This document shows positions 32,493 to 43,234 of a stretch of 64,000 bases of DNA, one piece after another. The notes below the pieces were generated by a model. That model saw only the letters and a program-made list of their open reading frames with translations, had not been told where the DNA came from and did not search any database. Origin of the DNA: Agriotes lineatus (lineage: Eukaryota > Arthropoda > Insecta > Coleoptera > Elateridae); assembly GCA_940337035.1 (NCBI GenBank), contig CALNHX010005187.1, positions 47,871-111,870 on the forward strand, given 5' to 3'. Numbering within the stretch: position 1 is the stretch's first letter; the number at the start of each line of letters is the position of its first letter. The position numbers were made by a program, and so were the translations under genes.

Positions 32493-32888
32493 ATGCCCAT
32501 AGACAAATTTGGACGCCACTACCATAGCGCGCGCTACGGTTCTCATCGCAAACATATCTTTATGAAAGTTCAAAATGTAAACCGACTCCATATAGAGGTA
32601 CCACTGCTGCTAGTGGGGCGTGGTTATGATGAAAGCGGATATTCCAAAATTTTCGGTAATAATGAGTACATTTTTCCTTTAACGATCGGTGAGATCATAA
32701 GTGTTCAAGTCAACGGACCTTTGGTAGTATCACACATCAACGGCATCAAACACGACACGCTTGTCGGTAAGACATTGCGGCGAGGAGATAAACTGAAATT
32801 CGAATCCATAAACACTAAGTTATACGTGCAACTGTTGCTTAAATGTCCCATAGCAGTCGATACAGCAACATTCGGCAATGAGTCCTAA
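32493..32888 (+). CDS. MPIDKFG-motif protein, copy 2
   Basis: The 131-aa product starts MPIDKFGRHYH at an ATG at 32493. An upstream TTG-initiated extension is not supported, because the paralogue at 24698 begins exactly at this motif. It shares the C-terminal LVGKTL-RGDKLKF block with copy 1 (GKTLKKGDMLKF there), while the central residues differ strongly. This pattern suits a conserved capsid-binding tag on a diversifying beta domain, but the role is unproven. The stop overlaps the integrase start by 11 bp, suggesting a shared mRNA. Confidence 0.72.
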   Translation: MPIDKFGRHYHSARYGSHRKHIFMKVQNVNRLHIEVPLLLVGRGYDESGYSKIFGNNEYIFPLTIGEIISVQVNGPLVVSHINGIKHDTLVGKTLRRGDKLKFESINTKLYVQLLLKCPIAVDTATFGNES

Positions 32889-33807
32889 GGAGGATCTAGT
32901 TGCAGAACTTCACAAACCAGCGCGAAGAAATTTCAAGAGGCGACGGGTGATTCTCAAAGGATTGCATGATTTACTACAAGCGGATTTGGTGGAGATGCAA
33001 CCATATGCACGAAGCAATAAAGGTTATCGATACATTTTAGCTGTTATTAATGCGTTTTCTAAATACTTGTGGGCTCTCCCGGTAAAACGGAAAACGGGAA
33101 AAGATGTAGCAGCAGCTATGCGAAAAGTTCTTGCTAATATGAAGGTATCTCCAAAAAACGTACAAACCGATTTGGGAAAAGAATTTTATAACAGCGATTT
33201 TCAAGCATTGATGCGACGTTACAAGATAAATCATTACAGCACGTATTCAACTATGAAAAGCAGCATCATAGAAAGATGTAACCGCACCCTTAAGAACATG
33301 ATGTGGAAGCAGTTTAGTTTGCAAGGGTCCTACAAATGGTTGGACATTCTGCCCCAACTTTTAAGCAAATATAACACAACCAGGCATAGCACAACAGGTA
33401 TGAGGCCGGCTGAAGTTAATCTTAAAAATGCCAAACGTCTGTTACACACCGTGTACAGCCACACAAAAACTGTAGATCCGACACCTCAAAAGTTTCATAA
33501 AGGAGATTCTGTACGCATTAGTAAATATCGCTCGATATTTAGCAAAGGCTACACACCCAGCTGGAGCAACGAAATATTCAAAATAGCCACAGTGCGACTT
33601 ACAAATCCTACCACCTACAGACTCACCGATCAGGAAGGGCAAGAAATCAAAGGTGGATTTTACGAGCACGAATTACAGAAAACCAAACACTCGGACGTAT
33701 ACCTGGTAGAAAAGGTGTTGAAGAAGAAGGGTAATCAGCTTTACGTAAAGTGGTTGGGATTCGATAATCGTCACAATTCCTGGATATCCAAAAACAATGT
33801 TGTATAA
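32878..33807 (+). CDS. INT: Retroviral-type integrase with C-terminal chromodomain
   Basis: The 309-aa rve-family integrase has catalytic residues D36 (QADLVEM), D98 (QTDLGKEF) and E132 (IIERCNRTL), the DDE triad of Polinton integrases. An SH3-like DNA-binding region follows (about 200-265). A chromodomain-like end at about 272-309 (VEKVLKKK...YVKWLGF...SWI) may steer insertion through histone marks. The N-terminus starts directly with the conserved ELHKPARRNF-RRR stretch, with no HHCC zinc finger. The enzyme joins the TIR ends to target DNA, normally with a 6-bp duplication. It is convergent with polB. Confidence 0.94.
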   Translation: MSPKEDLVAELHKPARRNFKRRRVILKGLHDLLQADLVEMQPYARSNKGYRYILAVINAFSKYLWALPVKRKTGKDVAAAMRKVLANMKVSPKNVQTDLGKEFYNSDFQALMRRYKINHYSTYSTMKSSIIERCNRTLKNMMWKQFSLQGSYKWLDILPQLLSKYNTTRHSTTGMRPAEVNLKNAKRLLHTVYSHTKTVDPTPQKFHKGDSVRISKYRSIFSKGYTPSWSNEIFKIATVRLTNPTTYRLTDQEGQEIKGGFYEHELQKTKHSDVYLVEKVLKKKGNQLYVKWLGFDNRHNSWISKNNVV

Positions 33808-34145
33808 CTTATTATGATTCTATAGAACTCTTTCAATAAAACACTTTTTTTGTTTTACTACCATTTATTTTCTTTAAATAAAAACTTTTTATGTTTTACA
33901 GTAATTTATTATTGTAAATGCTGAACATGAGTGACTACAGTGTTAAATAACAAATATACTTGGTAATGCGGACCCAAACAATCAGATTTTTTGTAAAATT
34001 TAACTTACTACCTCTATCATACAAGCTAGTGTTCTTAACCTATACTATAATTGCTATATACAATAACTAAACCTACAAAGTACAAGAAAGCCGTGTAGGA
34101 CCTCTGCTGTTAAGTAATAACGAATACTGTTCCGCGAACATATTG
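33808..34145. terminator. Convergent 3' region between integrase and polB
   Basis: This 338-bp AT-rich spacer holds poly(A)-type signals for both convergent genes: AATAAAAC at about 33834 on the plus strand, and several AATAAA-like sequences on the minus strand. I see no coding sequence. Confidence 0.45.
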
Positions 34146-37100
34146 CTACACCATCGTTTCGGCAATGCGCAGCAAGTTGTCTAGACGACTGTAATCATCT
34201 ATGTCACGGTGACCCCACGCTAAGGTTTTGGTAGTATTAGGAATAAGGAAGCGTTTATCATCTCGCGAAGAAAGCGCAACCTTATTCATTAATTCGGTGT
34301 ACATAGTGTGTAAACGGGAACGAAACACATACATCTGACAAAATACAACTTCCCTCTTGTTTTCGACTACAGATTTATAAATTTCGGTGGTGAGGTGATT
34401 CCGAACAGCACTCTTTCTAACTCCCTTCGCCTTTTTGTCTTCTTTACCAACAGCGTTTACACAGTATGTTTTTGCACCGACCCCGTAATAGCTACACACA
34501 GCCACCCCAGCGTACTCATCCTTAAATTTGCCAACAACGGACTTGGTTATCGAAATTCCATGCAGGCCATTCTTGTAATTTGATGTATCAAAGAGATCAA
34601 GGTGCTCTTGCATGTCGGCGTAAAAATTTTCAGTAAAAATTTCCAGGATGAATGAGTCCGTGTCCGAATACAGTAGAGACACATTACGGCCGTATTTATG
34701 CTTCAAAAATTTGTAATAAAAATCGTACATTACCGTTTTCGAAAGATCTAAAACTGAGAAACCAACATAAATGGGTTTGTTATATAAAACCGATGTTCTG
34801 TTCATTTCCACTGCTATTAAATTTTCCCCAAACCGAATTCTATCTTTAAAGTTAGGTTTCGATATCAAAGCTTCTGCCCCCATTCTATTACCAATTTTCT
34901 CCCAATGACTAATTAACTTTACAAGAACCCTTTTGTCCACGTTTTCCATGGTTTTACCAAAGACGCTATTGTTAGCTAGTTTGAATGAATTTCGATGAAA
35001 TTCATTGTCAGACTTGTTACGTAATTTTGTGTTTAAATCGATGTAGGATCTGAGCCAAGGAGATTGTCTAAACTTAAGTATTTTATGTGTTTTAACCAAA
35101 ATCAAACCAGCCTCTAAGCATTGCCTCAAATTTCTGTAGTGAATAATATAATTGTGTTTGTCATACAAATTTGGAATTAATTTTGCATTTTAAATTTTCC
35201 CTGTGGAGGCACCAATAGCTCGGGGCAAAAGGGAAAGTCATTGTGATCGTCATGTAAATTTTCGGGGTACCGCAAGTCAACTTCCAACACGTACCCAGTA
35301 TCTGAGTCGTCCACAATTTTAAATACGTCAAAACTATCAATTTCGTCGTCAGTCAACCAAACAAAACCACCTTGCGGTAGAAACTGCCTCATACTATGAG
35401 CATACAAATTCGTTGCATCCAAATAAGCAATAAAAGAAGTGGGTTTGAAAGCGTCATAGTTACCCGCAAATTTATTGTTGGCAATAGCCTTTCGCCCGAC
35501 GCAAGTACTGACTCCTCCACGAATACCCTTTCTAAAAAAGTGAAACATATCCATATCCGTCAACAGCTCCAACTCAACCCCCGTATATTTTAACATGGCG
35601 TCCCAACTTAAACCGGGGGCGGTGAAGTACTGCGCCGGATCTAAATTATATTGATTTAAATAAAAATTTCGAAAGTTTTCGAAAACGTCTGCCAATATAA
35701 ACACGTCACATTTGAGGTAAACATCGGAATAGTCGCCCAACGTTTGACATTCGAAAGTTTTCCAGACCTTAACGGCGCGTTCGTAATCGACCTCAGTAAT
35801 ATGCGTCTCGGTTAAATGATCATAAAACTGAGCGATTGTGGGCAACGCCGGCTCGTCTAATTTTGTAAATGAATCCAGATACGAATAGGGAAACACACCT
35901 TTCTGTCTCATCAGTTCGAATTTGATGTCATGTCCGAATTGCTTATGAATTTCAACACACTGATCATCTGATAATGTGGCGGCCAGCGATGCTAAAGAAG
36001 CACTTAAAAATCTGTAACTATCTAAAAATCGAATTTGCATATAAACGTTTTTTCGTTTTCCGTCAACAACGACTTCATCTACCCAAAGACGTTTACCAAA
36101 TGAAATATATTTTTCCTTATTTTCCGGAATGACATCAAGCTCCTCGTTATTTTGAGCTAACTGTTTGACAAAAAGGTGGGAATCGTAATTTAAATTGTGA
36201 AAAAATACGGGAATAAAATTTGGAAGTTTATAATTCAGATTGCAATTGGAATGGGCAGCTCCCCGATATTCTCCAGTCAAATGGTCGTGATCGCGAACCT
36301 TTACGTCCCCCTCTCCAAAAGGACGATTGCAAATATGACATGAAGCAGCATCCTTAAAATTTTGAATTTCTTGCGGAGCCAGAGGCTTGAGGGGTACAAC
36401 ATGCTTTAAACTGTTGGAATATAAGGCGCGAACGTCTCTGTCTAGACGCTCAACAAACACGTCCACAGCATCCTCGCCCCTATAAATTTCGAATTTGGAT
36501 AGAGTATCATCAAAAGAACATTTCAAATAATACGCGAAAGAATACGGTTTGTGCTCGCACGTTTTGATCGTATATGGTCTTTCGCGATCCGGCTCCTGAT
36601 CCCCACCATCGACAGGTAATAAAACGGTCTCGAAATCTGCGTAGCATACATAGGGCAGTTTCAATTGCTTATGATAATTATCAAATTTAAGAATGTTCTG
36701 GGGCCTCACCTCCCCACACTTATCCGTGATCGGCTCTGTCGTAGGCAACTTTGTGCACACATGATTACAGTCAAAAAGCTTATGGTTCTCCAGATGGGCA
36801 TCGGTGCGAAAGTAATTTAGACAACCATTACAAAAATGTTTTGCATTTTCCCTAGCCGTTATTTGCCGCGAAACTAACCTAGACAAATTGGTGATCCAGC
36901 AGTAGTGGTTATTACCTTCGCCGTCTGTTAGAAGCAGCAAATTTATATGTCCGTTTTTTATATGTGGCGAATAGTACAGAGGTCCCACAACTTCATATAT
37001 GGTAATATCGTTTTGAAAAGTCTTTTCCAACGCGTATACATTTATAGAAAGTTGAGGGTTATTTTTTTCAAATTTAGAAATATCGCGCAATCTAACAGGG

Positions 37101-37989
37101 AATTCAATGTCCTTAAAATTTAAAAACTCGCTGCAATCTGGATACGAACTCGTTCGATTAGACAGTCCATCCGGTTCGCAGATGGCCGAGGTTACCGCCC
37201 ACCCGAAACAACGCTCGTCATCGACGTTTTGGACGTTCACGATCGCTTTCTTGGACTGAATCTGCTTCGGGAGCGGGATATACGAAGACGCCCGAAACGG
37301 ATTGAATTTATTTATATTTAATTCTAGATACAGCAACTGCTTCAAGATCCACCCTGTAAAAATTTTGCGGTTAGTAACATTAACAAGAATTACAGTTGTA
37401 ATACACACCTGAATCGCGTTCCTCAAATTCGGACACCTTCTGGTCCAATATCCCCGTTAAATTATCATATAATTCGTTCAAGTCTGTACCGCGAGTGACC
37501 ACCTCGTTGGTCGTATTAAAACTTTTGACGTCTTGTACATCTTGAGTCTCCAAAATAAAATACCCGAAAAGTTCGAAATTGAATTTTATACTGTTTAATT
37601 TGGTCAATTGACCTTCTATAAGACCTATAATTTTGTCTTTCAATTCGGTCATATATTCTACAACGCTTATATGATAATTTTCCGTGGACACCCTGTAGCT
37701 GGCAACGCGGGACTTGAAGGCGCTTGGAAGAGCCACCACTCCTTTCCCCAGATGGACGACATCACACCGCCTCGTGTGACGATTGCTCCTCAGGTGTCCA
37801 ACGAAACAAGTCCGAGGAACATTTTCATCACACACGTCGCAGTATTGCGTCCTGGGAGCTGTTCTGTTAAACCAAACGTTAGAAAACATGAAACACTACA
37901 ATAGAGACACACTCACCACCGCTGGAGTCATTAAGTCTTGGGCGTTTACTCGCCGATGGTCCCTCACCAGCTGCTACCGAAGCCTCCAT
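34146..37989 (-). CDS. POLB: Protein-primed type B DNA polymerase, two introns, one frame break
   Basis: Exons on the minus strand are 37989-37917, 37858-37409 and 37353-34146. The introns of 58 bp (37916-37859) and 55 bp (37408-37354) have GT-AG ends and restore frame. The product is about 1,240 aa. It has an N-terminal Cys/His element (CDVC...H...H), the SEFEERDSG region, exonuclease motifs (YADFE, HNLNYD, YLKCDV), and polymerase motifs A (YLDATNLY), B (NNSVFGKT) and C (YSDTDS). The frame breaks near 35177-35190: a stop at 35177-35179 ends the upstream frame, and homology continues in the -1 frame. This fits a single-base indel in a short A run. No in-phase slippery heptamer is present, so mutation or sequence error is more likely than recoding. 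Confidence 0.93.
37354..37408 (-). other. polB intron 2 (55 bp)
   Basis: The donor GTGTGT starts at 37408, a perfect TACTAAC branch point is near 37375, and the acceptor TTTTTACAG ends at 37354. Splicing joins the conserved DSG and W-I-L residues in frame. Unspliced reading hits stops. Confidence 0.9.
37859..37916 (-). other. polB intron 1 (58 bp)
   Basis: The donor GTGAGT starts at 37916. A TTCTAAC branch-like element is followed by AACAG at the 3' end (37859). Of the two nearby AG acceptors only this one keeps the reading frame across the junction. Confidence 0.75.
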
Positions 37990-38173
37990 AGCGTCACCTT
38001 TAGGAAACACACAATTGATATAATCAGCAGCAATCAACACGTTTCCACTTACCACTCGTCGATGGGTGGCCAACCTCGTGGCGACAGCTATCTCTTCGAT
38101 GGCGAAACAAATTGTCAGCTCTGGTGAAGGACTCTCCACAAGCAGTGCACCTGAACATAATGGTAAATTAGTC

Positions 38174-38205
38174 TCGCGCAATCGGTTATTATACTAATTG
38201 CGCGA
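38174..38205. promoter_or_regulatory. Inverted repeat over the polB promoter
   Basis: Perfect 9-bp arms TCGCGCAAT/ATTGCGCGA flank 14 bp that contain a minus-strand TATAATAA element about 200 bp upstream of the polB ATG. This layout resembles an operator around a TATA box. No binding factor is known. Confidence 0.4.
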
Positions 38206-38398
38206 TTAGCTACCCAGCTCGAGGCTTACTATTCACAAACGCAATGAACACCTTTATTAACACTGATTAACAAATTAAACCTCGAACGGAATACCCAGGT
38301 GTCACCACGGGGAGGATTCGCTTTGGACACCCTGGAGAGGATAGGGGGGAGGTTATTTGTGTTAGGGGTGTATGATATGTTAAACGATTATCTACTCG

Positions 38399-39508
38399 TT
38401 ACTTAGCCTTTTTATCGAGCTCCTGACGTCTTGCACGAATCGCGCTCTCCACAGCTAACAGATCTTGGATTAGCTCCAGCCTTGCTAACGCAGCATTCTT
38501 AAAGATGTCCATGTTAGTTGCGCTGTGGCCGTGGCGGATCTTAGGTAAAGCGGCTATGCTTTTTAGGTACTCATCGTGCATCGTCGCTTCTAGGCTGGCG
38601 GCTCGAATTTCTAGTGAGCTAATAACAATATAAGCTATTAAACTGGGAAAAGCACGTTCTGAACACCTTCAATGTTAAATAACATATATGGATAGAAAAA
38701 TAATATCTAATATCTAATATCTAATATACCTTAGATAATGCTCTCCACTACGAAGATCAGCAGCTTTCGCATCTATTGCATTCCGATTAGACACGTATTC
38801 ACGTTCGGCACGCTGGGATGGCGAAATGTCATCCATGTCTTCCTCCTGCGGGGTAGACGTAATCGACACCACAGTATCGATTACGCCACTTCCAGGGGCT
38901 ACAACAGCCACACCACCCGAAACCGGAGATGCCTGTACAATTACAGAAGGCACTGCGGTCACATTTTCCGAAGGTTGGATTGTTGGCTGCTTCGAAATTC
39001 GACTGGTCGGTCGACTTGAGCCGGAGTCGATCTCCAAACCATCTACAAGGGCTCTAAACTCTTGCGCCGCACCGTCGCCGGAAGCCACCTTTTCCAATTG
39101 AATGTCATCAAAATCGAACGTTTCCATAAACATTTCCGTTTGCGATAAATGAGGAGACTCAGATTGCATCGGCATATTTTGAATTTTTGCCACAGGAACA
39201 TCAGTCTCCTCATTCATACACTTGACATACTTCGCCAAATTGAATTTTGCTGGTTTTTTCCGTTTCTGACCTTTTTTTAAAGCTGATTTTAAAATTTTAC
39301 TCGAACCTTGACTACTACTTGGAGAAATAATTTCGTAATTAGGAACAATTAATACGTCACTTAAAACCTTTATGGCAGCTTGCGGCTCCGCGCAGGCGCA
39401 AAGTTTAACTGTACCCGTTTTTTTCAAACTGAGCCTATTAAATTTTGAAAAATTTTTCGGTAAAATCGAACCCTCGCAAAACTGGCAAACAGCGCTGTTG
39501 CTAGTCAT
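38399..39508 (-). CDS. Two-exon 332-aa protein, unknown (possible nuclear regulator)
   Basis: I join exon 39508-38730 to 38618-38399. The 111-bp intron has donor GTATAT and acceptor TTGTTATTAG, and this acceptor is in frame while a second one 8 bp on is not. The product has paired cysteines near the N-terminus (C-x2-C about 8-11, then C-x-C about 38-40) that could bind a metal. A basic KKGQKRKKPAKF stretch at about 80-90 resembles a nuclear signal, and an acidic Ser/Thr-rich middle follows. The C-terminal coiled-coil-like part spans the splice. I recognise no family. A TATATATA at 39549-39557 and CAGTC at 39526-39530 (minus) form the promoter. Confidence 0.6.
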
Positions 39509-39524
39509 TGCAAACACAAGATAA

Positions 39525-39557
39525 TGACTGCTCCCACCTTAGCTAGGTGTATATATA
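39525..39557 (-). promoter_or_regulatory. Promoter of the 332-aa gene
   Basis: The minus strand shows CTATATATAC followed about 25 bp later by a CAGTC initiator, then the ATG at 39508. The leader would be about 20 nt. Confidence 0.5.
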
Positions 39558-40075
39558 GTAAACTTGGTGGGGCGGAAGGACGACTTTTGCACGCAAACCA
39601 GTTGAGGTCGTTGCAATCTACACTTTTCTTGAAACTTAGCTTACACAAAGGGAGTTAACCTTGAAATACCTTTACGTTTGCTGTATGTCTAAATTTTTGC
39701 AGACTGCGCGTGCAAAGGCAACAAAAAGTATTTTTCTAACACAGTTTGCAAGTTAATACAGACGAGAGTGATATTATATTTTACAGTAACATTCATTAAA
39801 ATGTGATACATTTAATTTCCTATTAATTTCCTACTGGTTATGATTTTAATTGACAACCAATCTATGGGAAATTGCAACAATTTGTTTTTTAATACTTGCT
39901 TATAAAGAGCTCTGAGCAATTATTTTTCATTCGAGACTGCTACAACTTTCACCGGTTTTGCTGCATATTTTTAGGCTGATAAACAAACTGTTGTTTATAA
40001 TTAAAAATGATCATTCGAATACTTCGCTCTATTTTTTTAATTTAGATAGATGTCGGTTTATTCATCTTTAAGATG

Positions 40076-40140
40076 AACAACAACGGAGGAGGAGGAAAAG
40101 AGAGAGATTCTCTCTCTTTTCCTCCTCCTCCGTTGTTGTT
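40076..40140. repeat. 65-bp near-perfect palindrome, purine/pyrimidine arms
   Basis: Two exact 32-nt arms (40076-40107 and 40109-40140) are separated by one base. The arms are purine-rich on one side (GGA and GA repeats plus CAA repeats), so the strand could form a long hairpin or cruciform. Confidence 0.92.
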
Positions 40141-40211
40141 GTTGAGAGAGATGTGTGTGTTTAGTTTCGTTCGCCGTTTGAGTCCATTATAGAATAAGTT
40201 TTTGAGAACAT

Positions 40212-40884
40212 GATTTTGCTGTTAAGGGTGATCTAACGTCATTTACAAATCTAGTCTTATAATTATGAATGTCCTTATTGTATACTATAAATTCGGAACT
40301 TATTCGACCAAACCTATCTTTTTCACAGCTTTAATTACAATACACTCAATATGTTGTTTAAATTTCAATCTATTATTAATTATAACTACATATTAGTAAT
40401 ACCTTTACCTTTAGATTGCTGACACAATGCACTGCTGATCTGCATTTAAAATGTATGTATTTATACGTGCAGTTTGCGTTTGAAATTCATACACGATACT
40501 GGGTTCGCAGAAACTGCTTAATATGCAGACGTTACTCGTGCGTTTCAGTGTCAGTCAATTAAAAAATATTGTGATTAGTATTCATTCACTTGCACTAAGA
40601 AACGTGCACAACTTTAAATGCAGCGATTTATATTCAAGGAAATGCACGCATGCATTACGATTGCTTACATTTTAAACAGCGCATCTAATTTTGCGCCAGC
40701 ATTTGTCATTCTTTCGGAAAACCAAAAATTTAAAGAAATAAAATTGCCATTTTTAAACAAATCAGTGGTGCCTTGAAATTATTGATGCATCTCAAAATCT
40801 TCAACAAATTAGTTTGCTGTTTATTAATTTGCATCTATCAAATGTAGCGACAAACATTGCATTAATTGCACCTGATCAGCTTCC
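40212..40884 (+). repeat. Direct repeat unit, copy 1
   Basis: It starts GATTTTGCTGTTAAGGG and ends CCTGATCAGCTTCC, about 673 bp. It is nearly identical to copy 2 for its first 300 bp and more diverged, with indels, after that. Confidence 0.85.
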
Positions 40885-40934
40885 AGCATACCACCACTTC
40901 ACAATTTGCACTGATTTAAAAAAATTATAATTCT

Positions 40935-41526
40935 GATTTTGCTGTTAAGGGTGATCTAACGTCATTTACAAATCTAGTCTTATAATTATGAATGTCCTTA
41001 TTGTATACTATAAATTTGGAACTTATTCGACCAAACCTATCTTTTTCACAGCTTTAATTACAATACACTCAATATGTTGTTTAAATTTCAATCTATTATT
41101 AATTATAACTACATATTAGTAATACCTTTACCTTTAGATTGCTGACACAATGCACTGCTGATCTGCATTTAAAATGCATGTATTTATACGTGCATTTTGC
41201 GTTTAAAATTCATACACGATACTGGGTTCACAGACTGCTTAATATGCAGACATAACGCGTGCGTTTCTGTGTCAGTCAATTAAAAAATATCGATATTAGT
41301 ATTCCCTGCACTAAGGAACGTGCAAAACGTTTAATGCGGCGCTTTATATTCAAGGAAATGCGCGCATGCATTACGATTGCTTACATTTTAAACAGCGCAC
41401 CTAATTTTATTGCCATTTTTAGACAAATCAGCGGTATCGTGAAATTATTGAAGCATCTCAAAATCAACAAAAAATTTGTTTGTTTATTAGTTTGCATCTA
41501 TCACTTATTGCACCTGATCAGCTTCC
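40935..41526 (+). repeat. Direct repeat unit, copy 2
   Basis: This is the second copy, about 592 bp, offset 723 bp from copy 1 with the same start and end motifs. No shared open frame is preserved between the copies. Confidence 0.85.
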
Positions 41527-42309
41527 GATTGTAGAGCTCTGAGTACTTATTTTTCGTTCGAGACGATTGACAACCAATCTTGTTATTCTTATTCAGTATA
41601 TGAATCTCACTTGCATAAATTGCAGTTGGGCGAATTGCTGTGTGCACTCTCAGTTTCACTTTTCAAAATAAACTTTTGGACATCGTCCGCATAAGTAAAG
41701 CACTGATGCGATGCAATTTATTAAAAATCCTACCTGTTCTATTTATCTTTCACACGTGCCTGTTATTACTTCCAGGACTTCATCTTCCTTGTGGTGCGTT
41801 GTTATTTTTCAGTATTTATTTCAATATTTCATGTGTCAAATGCTCCCATTAGCTCATCTTAGAAAGTGCGTATTTGAAGCTATCCTAAATTTGCATCTTT
41901 TGATCAGGACCCAGTTTTCTCTAGATAAAAGCAAGCTGGTGATGCTATTCTGTAGAATTGAAATTTGGTCATTTTCTTATCGGATTCTTTATTCTAATTA
42001 TTTGGACGTCACAACCTCAGTATTGTAAATATATTTAACTTGAAAAATTATAATTCTAGTTTATTTCATTATTAGGTTTTCTAATACTGTAGCAATCGTA
42101 AAAAAAATTTATAATTATGCATACATCCCTAATAACTGCCAAATGTATTACTGTTTAGTATCAAACGGTTCGTTTTTTAACGAGGAATATGAGGGTTTCG
42201 CAAAAAAAGTTCTATTATTTAAAATAACTGAGATAAACGCAAAATTAGAATCTGCAGCATAATTGGTCAACCCTTTCCTCCAAGTCGAGATGTAGGTAGG
42301 AGCGATTTG

Positions 42310-42367
42310 TATATAAACCAGTCGCTGTTGCATGACAAAATCACAGTTTTCTTCAGCTGCTCGTTTG
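42310..42367 (+). promoter_or_regulatory. Promoter and 5' non-coding exon of the mini-gene
   Basis: TATATAAA (42310-42317) lies about 30 bp upstream of a TCACAGT start-like sequence at 42341. A GTAAGA donor at 42368 would end a first, untranslated exon. The matching acceptor TTTTTCAG ends at 42664, ten bases before the ATG. Confidence 0.5.
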
Positions 42368-42674
42368 GTAAGATATGTTTGTATATATATGTTTTATTTT
42401 ATATGTCTATGTCTTTGAAAAATGTAATAGGAAAAGTTCTGAAAAAAAGTTTTTTACTTTTCTAATGTAAATGCTCACATCTCCCTTTTTATTAAAATAT
42501 TTGATCCCCGTCTTTTGTGCCTACTTCCATATACACCATTTCTAATATTTTTTCTAATGTTTCTAAGCAAAATAAAATGCTCGTATCATTATTAAGATAT
42601 TTGATTGGATTTTTTTTGCATTGTACAGTTACTTCGCTATTCTAAATTCTAAAATATTTTTCAGATTAAACAGA

Positions 42675-43120
42675 ATGGGTAAGACGCTTATTTTTTTTTG
42701 TATTCTAAACAGTATACATATAAGAAATTTACAGAAGAATTCCTGGATTCGATCATTCTTGGTGCTGCCATGTCAGCTTTCGGTAATATTGTGTTAATTT
42801 TTAATATTTGATGTAATACATTTTTAACATTTTAGAACTACAATTGGTGGCGCATATTTCAGAGAAATATGACACTGTAAGAAAATATATATATATAAAT
42901 CTGGTTCACAATAAATTTCTTTTTAGCAAGACATAGTTCTCATGAAGAACTCTACCTACATCCCGGAAGCCACCCTGCTAGAGGTGGGGTGGTTTCTGGG
43001 ATGTAGGTACAAGGTCTACAGGGACCCCGACTTGCATGACATGCTCTGGGTGATCTACGTGAGTATAACTTGATTTGCTTCTTTGAAGAAACTAAGTGTT
43101 CTTTTTTACAGCAAATGTGA
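42675..43120 (+). CDS. 77-aa protein encoded in five tiny exons
   Basis: Coding exons are 42675-42678 (4 nt), 42735-42782 (48), 42836-42876 (41), 42927-43058 (132) and 43112-43120 (9), total 234 nt with a TGA stop. All four introns are 50-56 bp with GT-AG ends (donors GTAAG, GTAAT, GTAAG, GTGAGT; pyrimidine-rich acceptors except the first, which is preceded by AAATTT). Every junction keeps one frame, which is unlikely by chance. A fifth, 5' UTR intron is predicted upstream. The peptide starts MEEFLD and has no signal peptide. Its C-terminal half, encoded mainly by exon 4, contains VGWFLGCRYKVYRD. I recognise no family. It is convergent with the 219-aa gene. Transcript evidence is needed. Confidence 0.6.
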
Positions 43121-43234
43121 GGCCACCCAGAGCTTTCTAGGTTAGGTTAGTTAGTAAGTTAGTTTGTAATATATAATAAACGTTTTAAAATTTTTAATTT
43201 TTTTATTACATCGTTATAACTACATGATAAACAC

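Larger units (their letters stand above)
39560..42300. other. Long non-coding part of the element right arm
   Basis: I find no convincing protein gene in these 2.7 kb. The stretch is AT-rich and holds a near-perfect 65-bp palindrome (40076-40140) and two diverged copies of a 0.6-0.7 kb unit. Short related pieces are shared around 39853-39945 and 41527-41580 (AGAGCTCTGAG and GACAACCAATCT). Open frames here are short and not conserved between the copies. Confidence 0.5.

Noticed and set aside
34146..35177. Programmed frameshift in polB
   Set aside because: AAATTTA occurs near the break but not in the phase needed for -1 slippage. A single-base indel explains it better.
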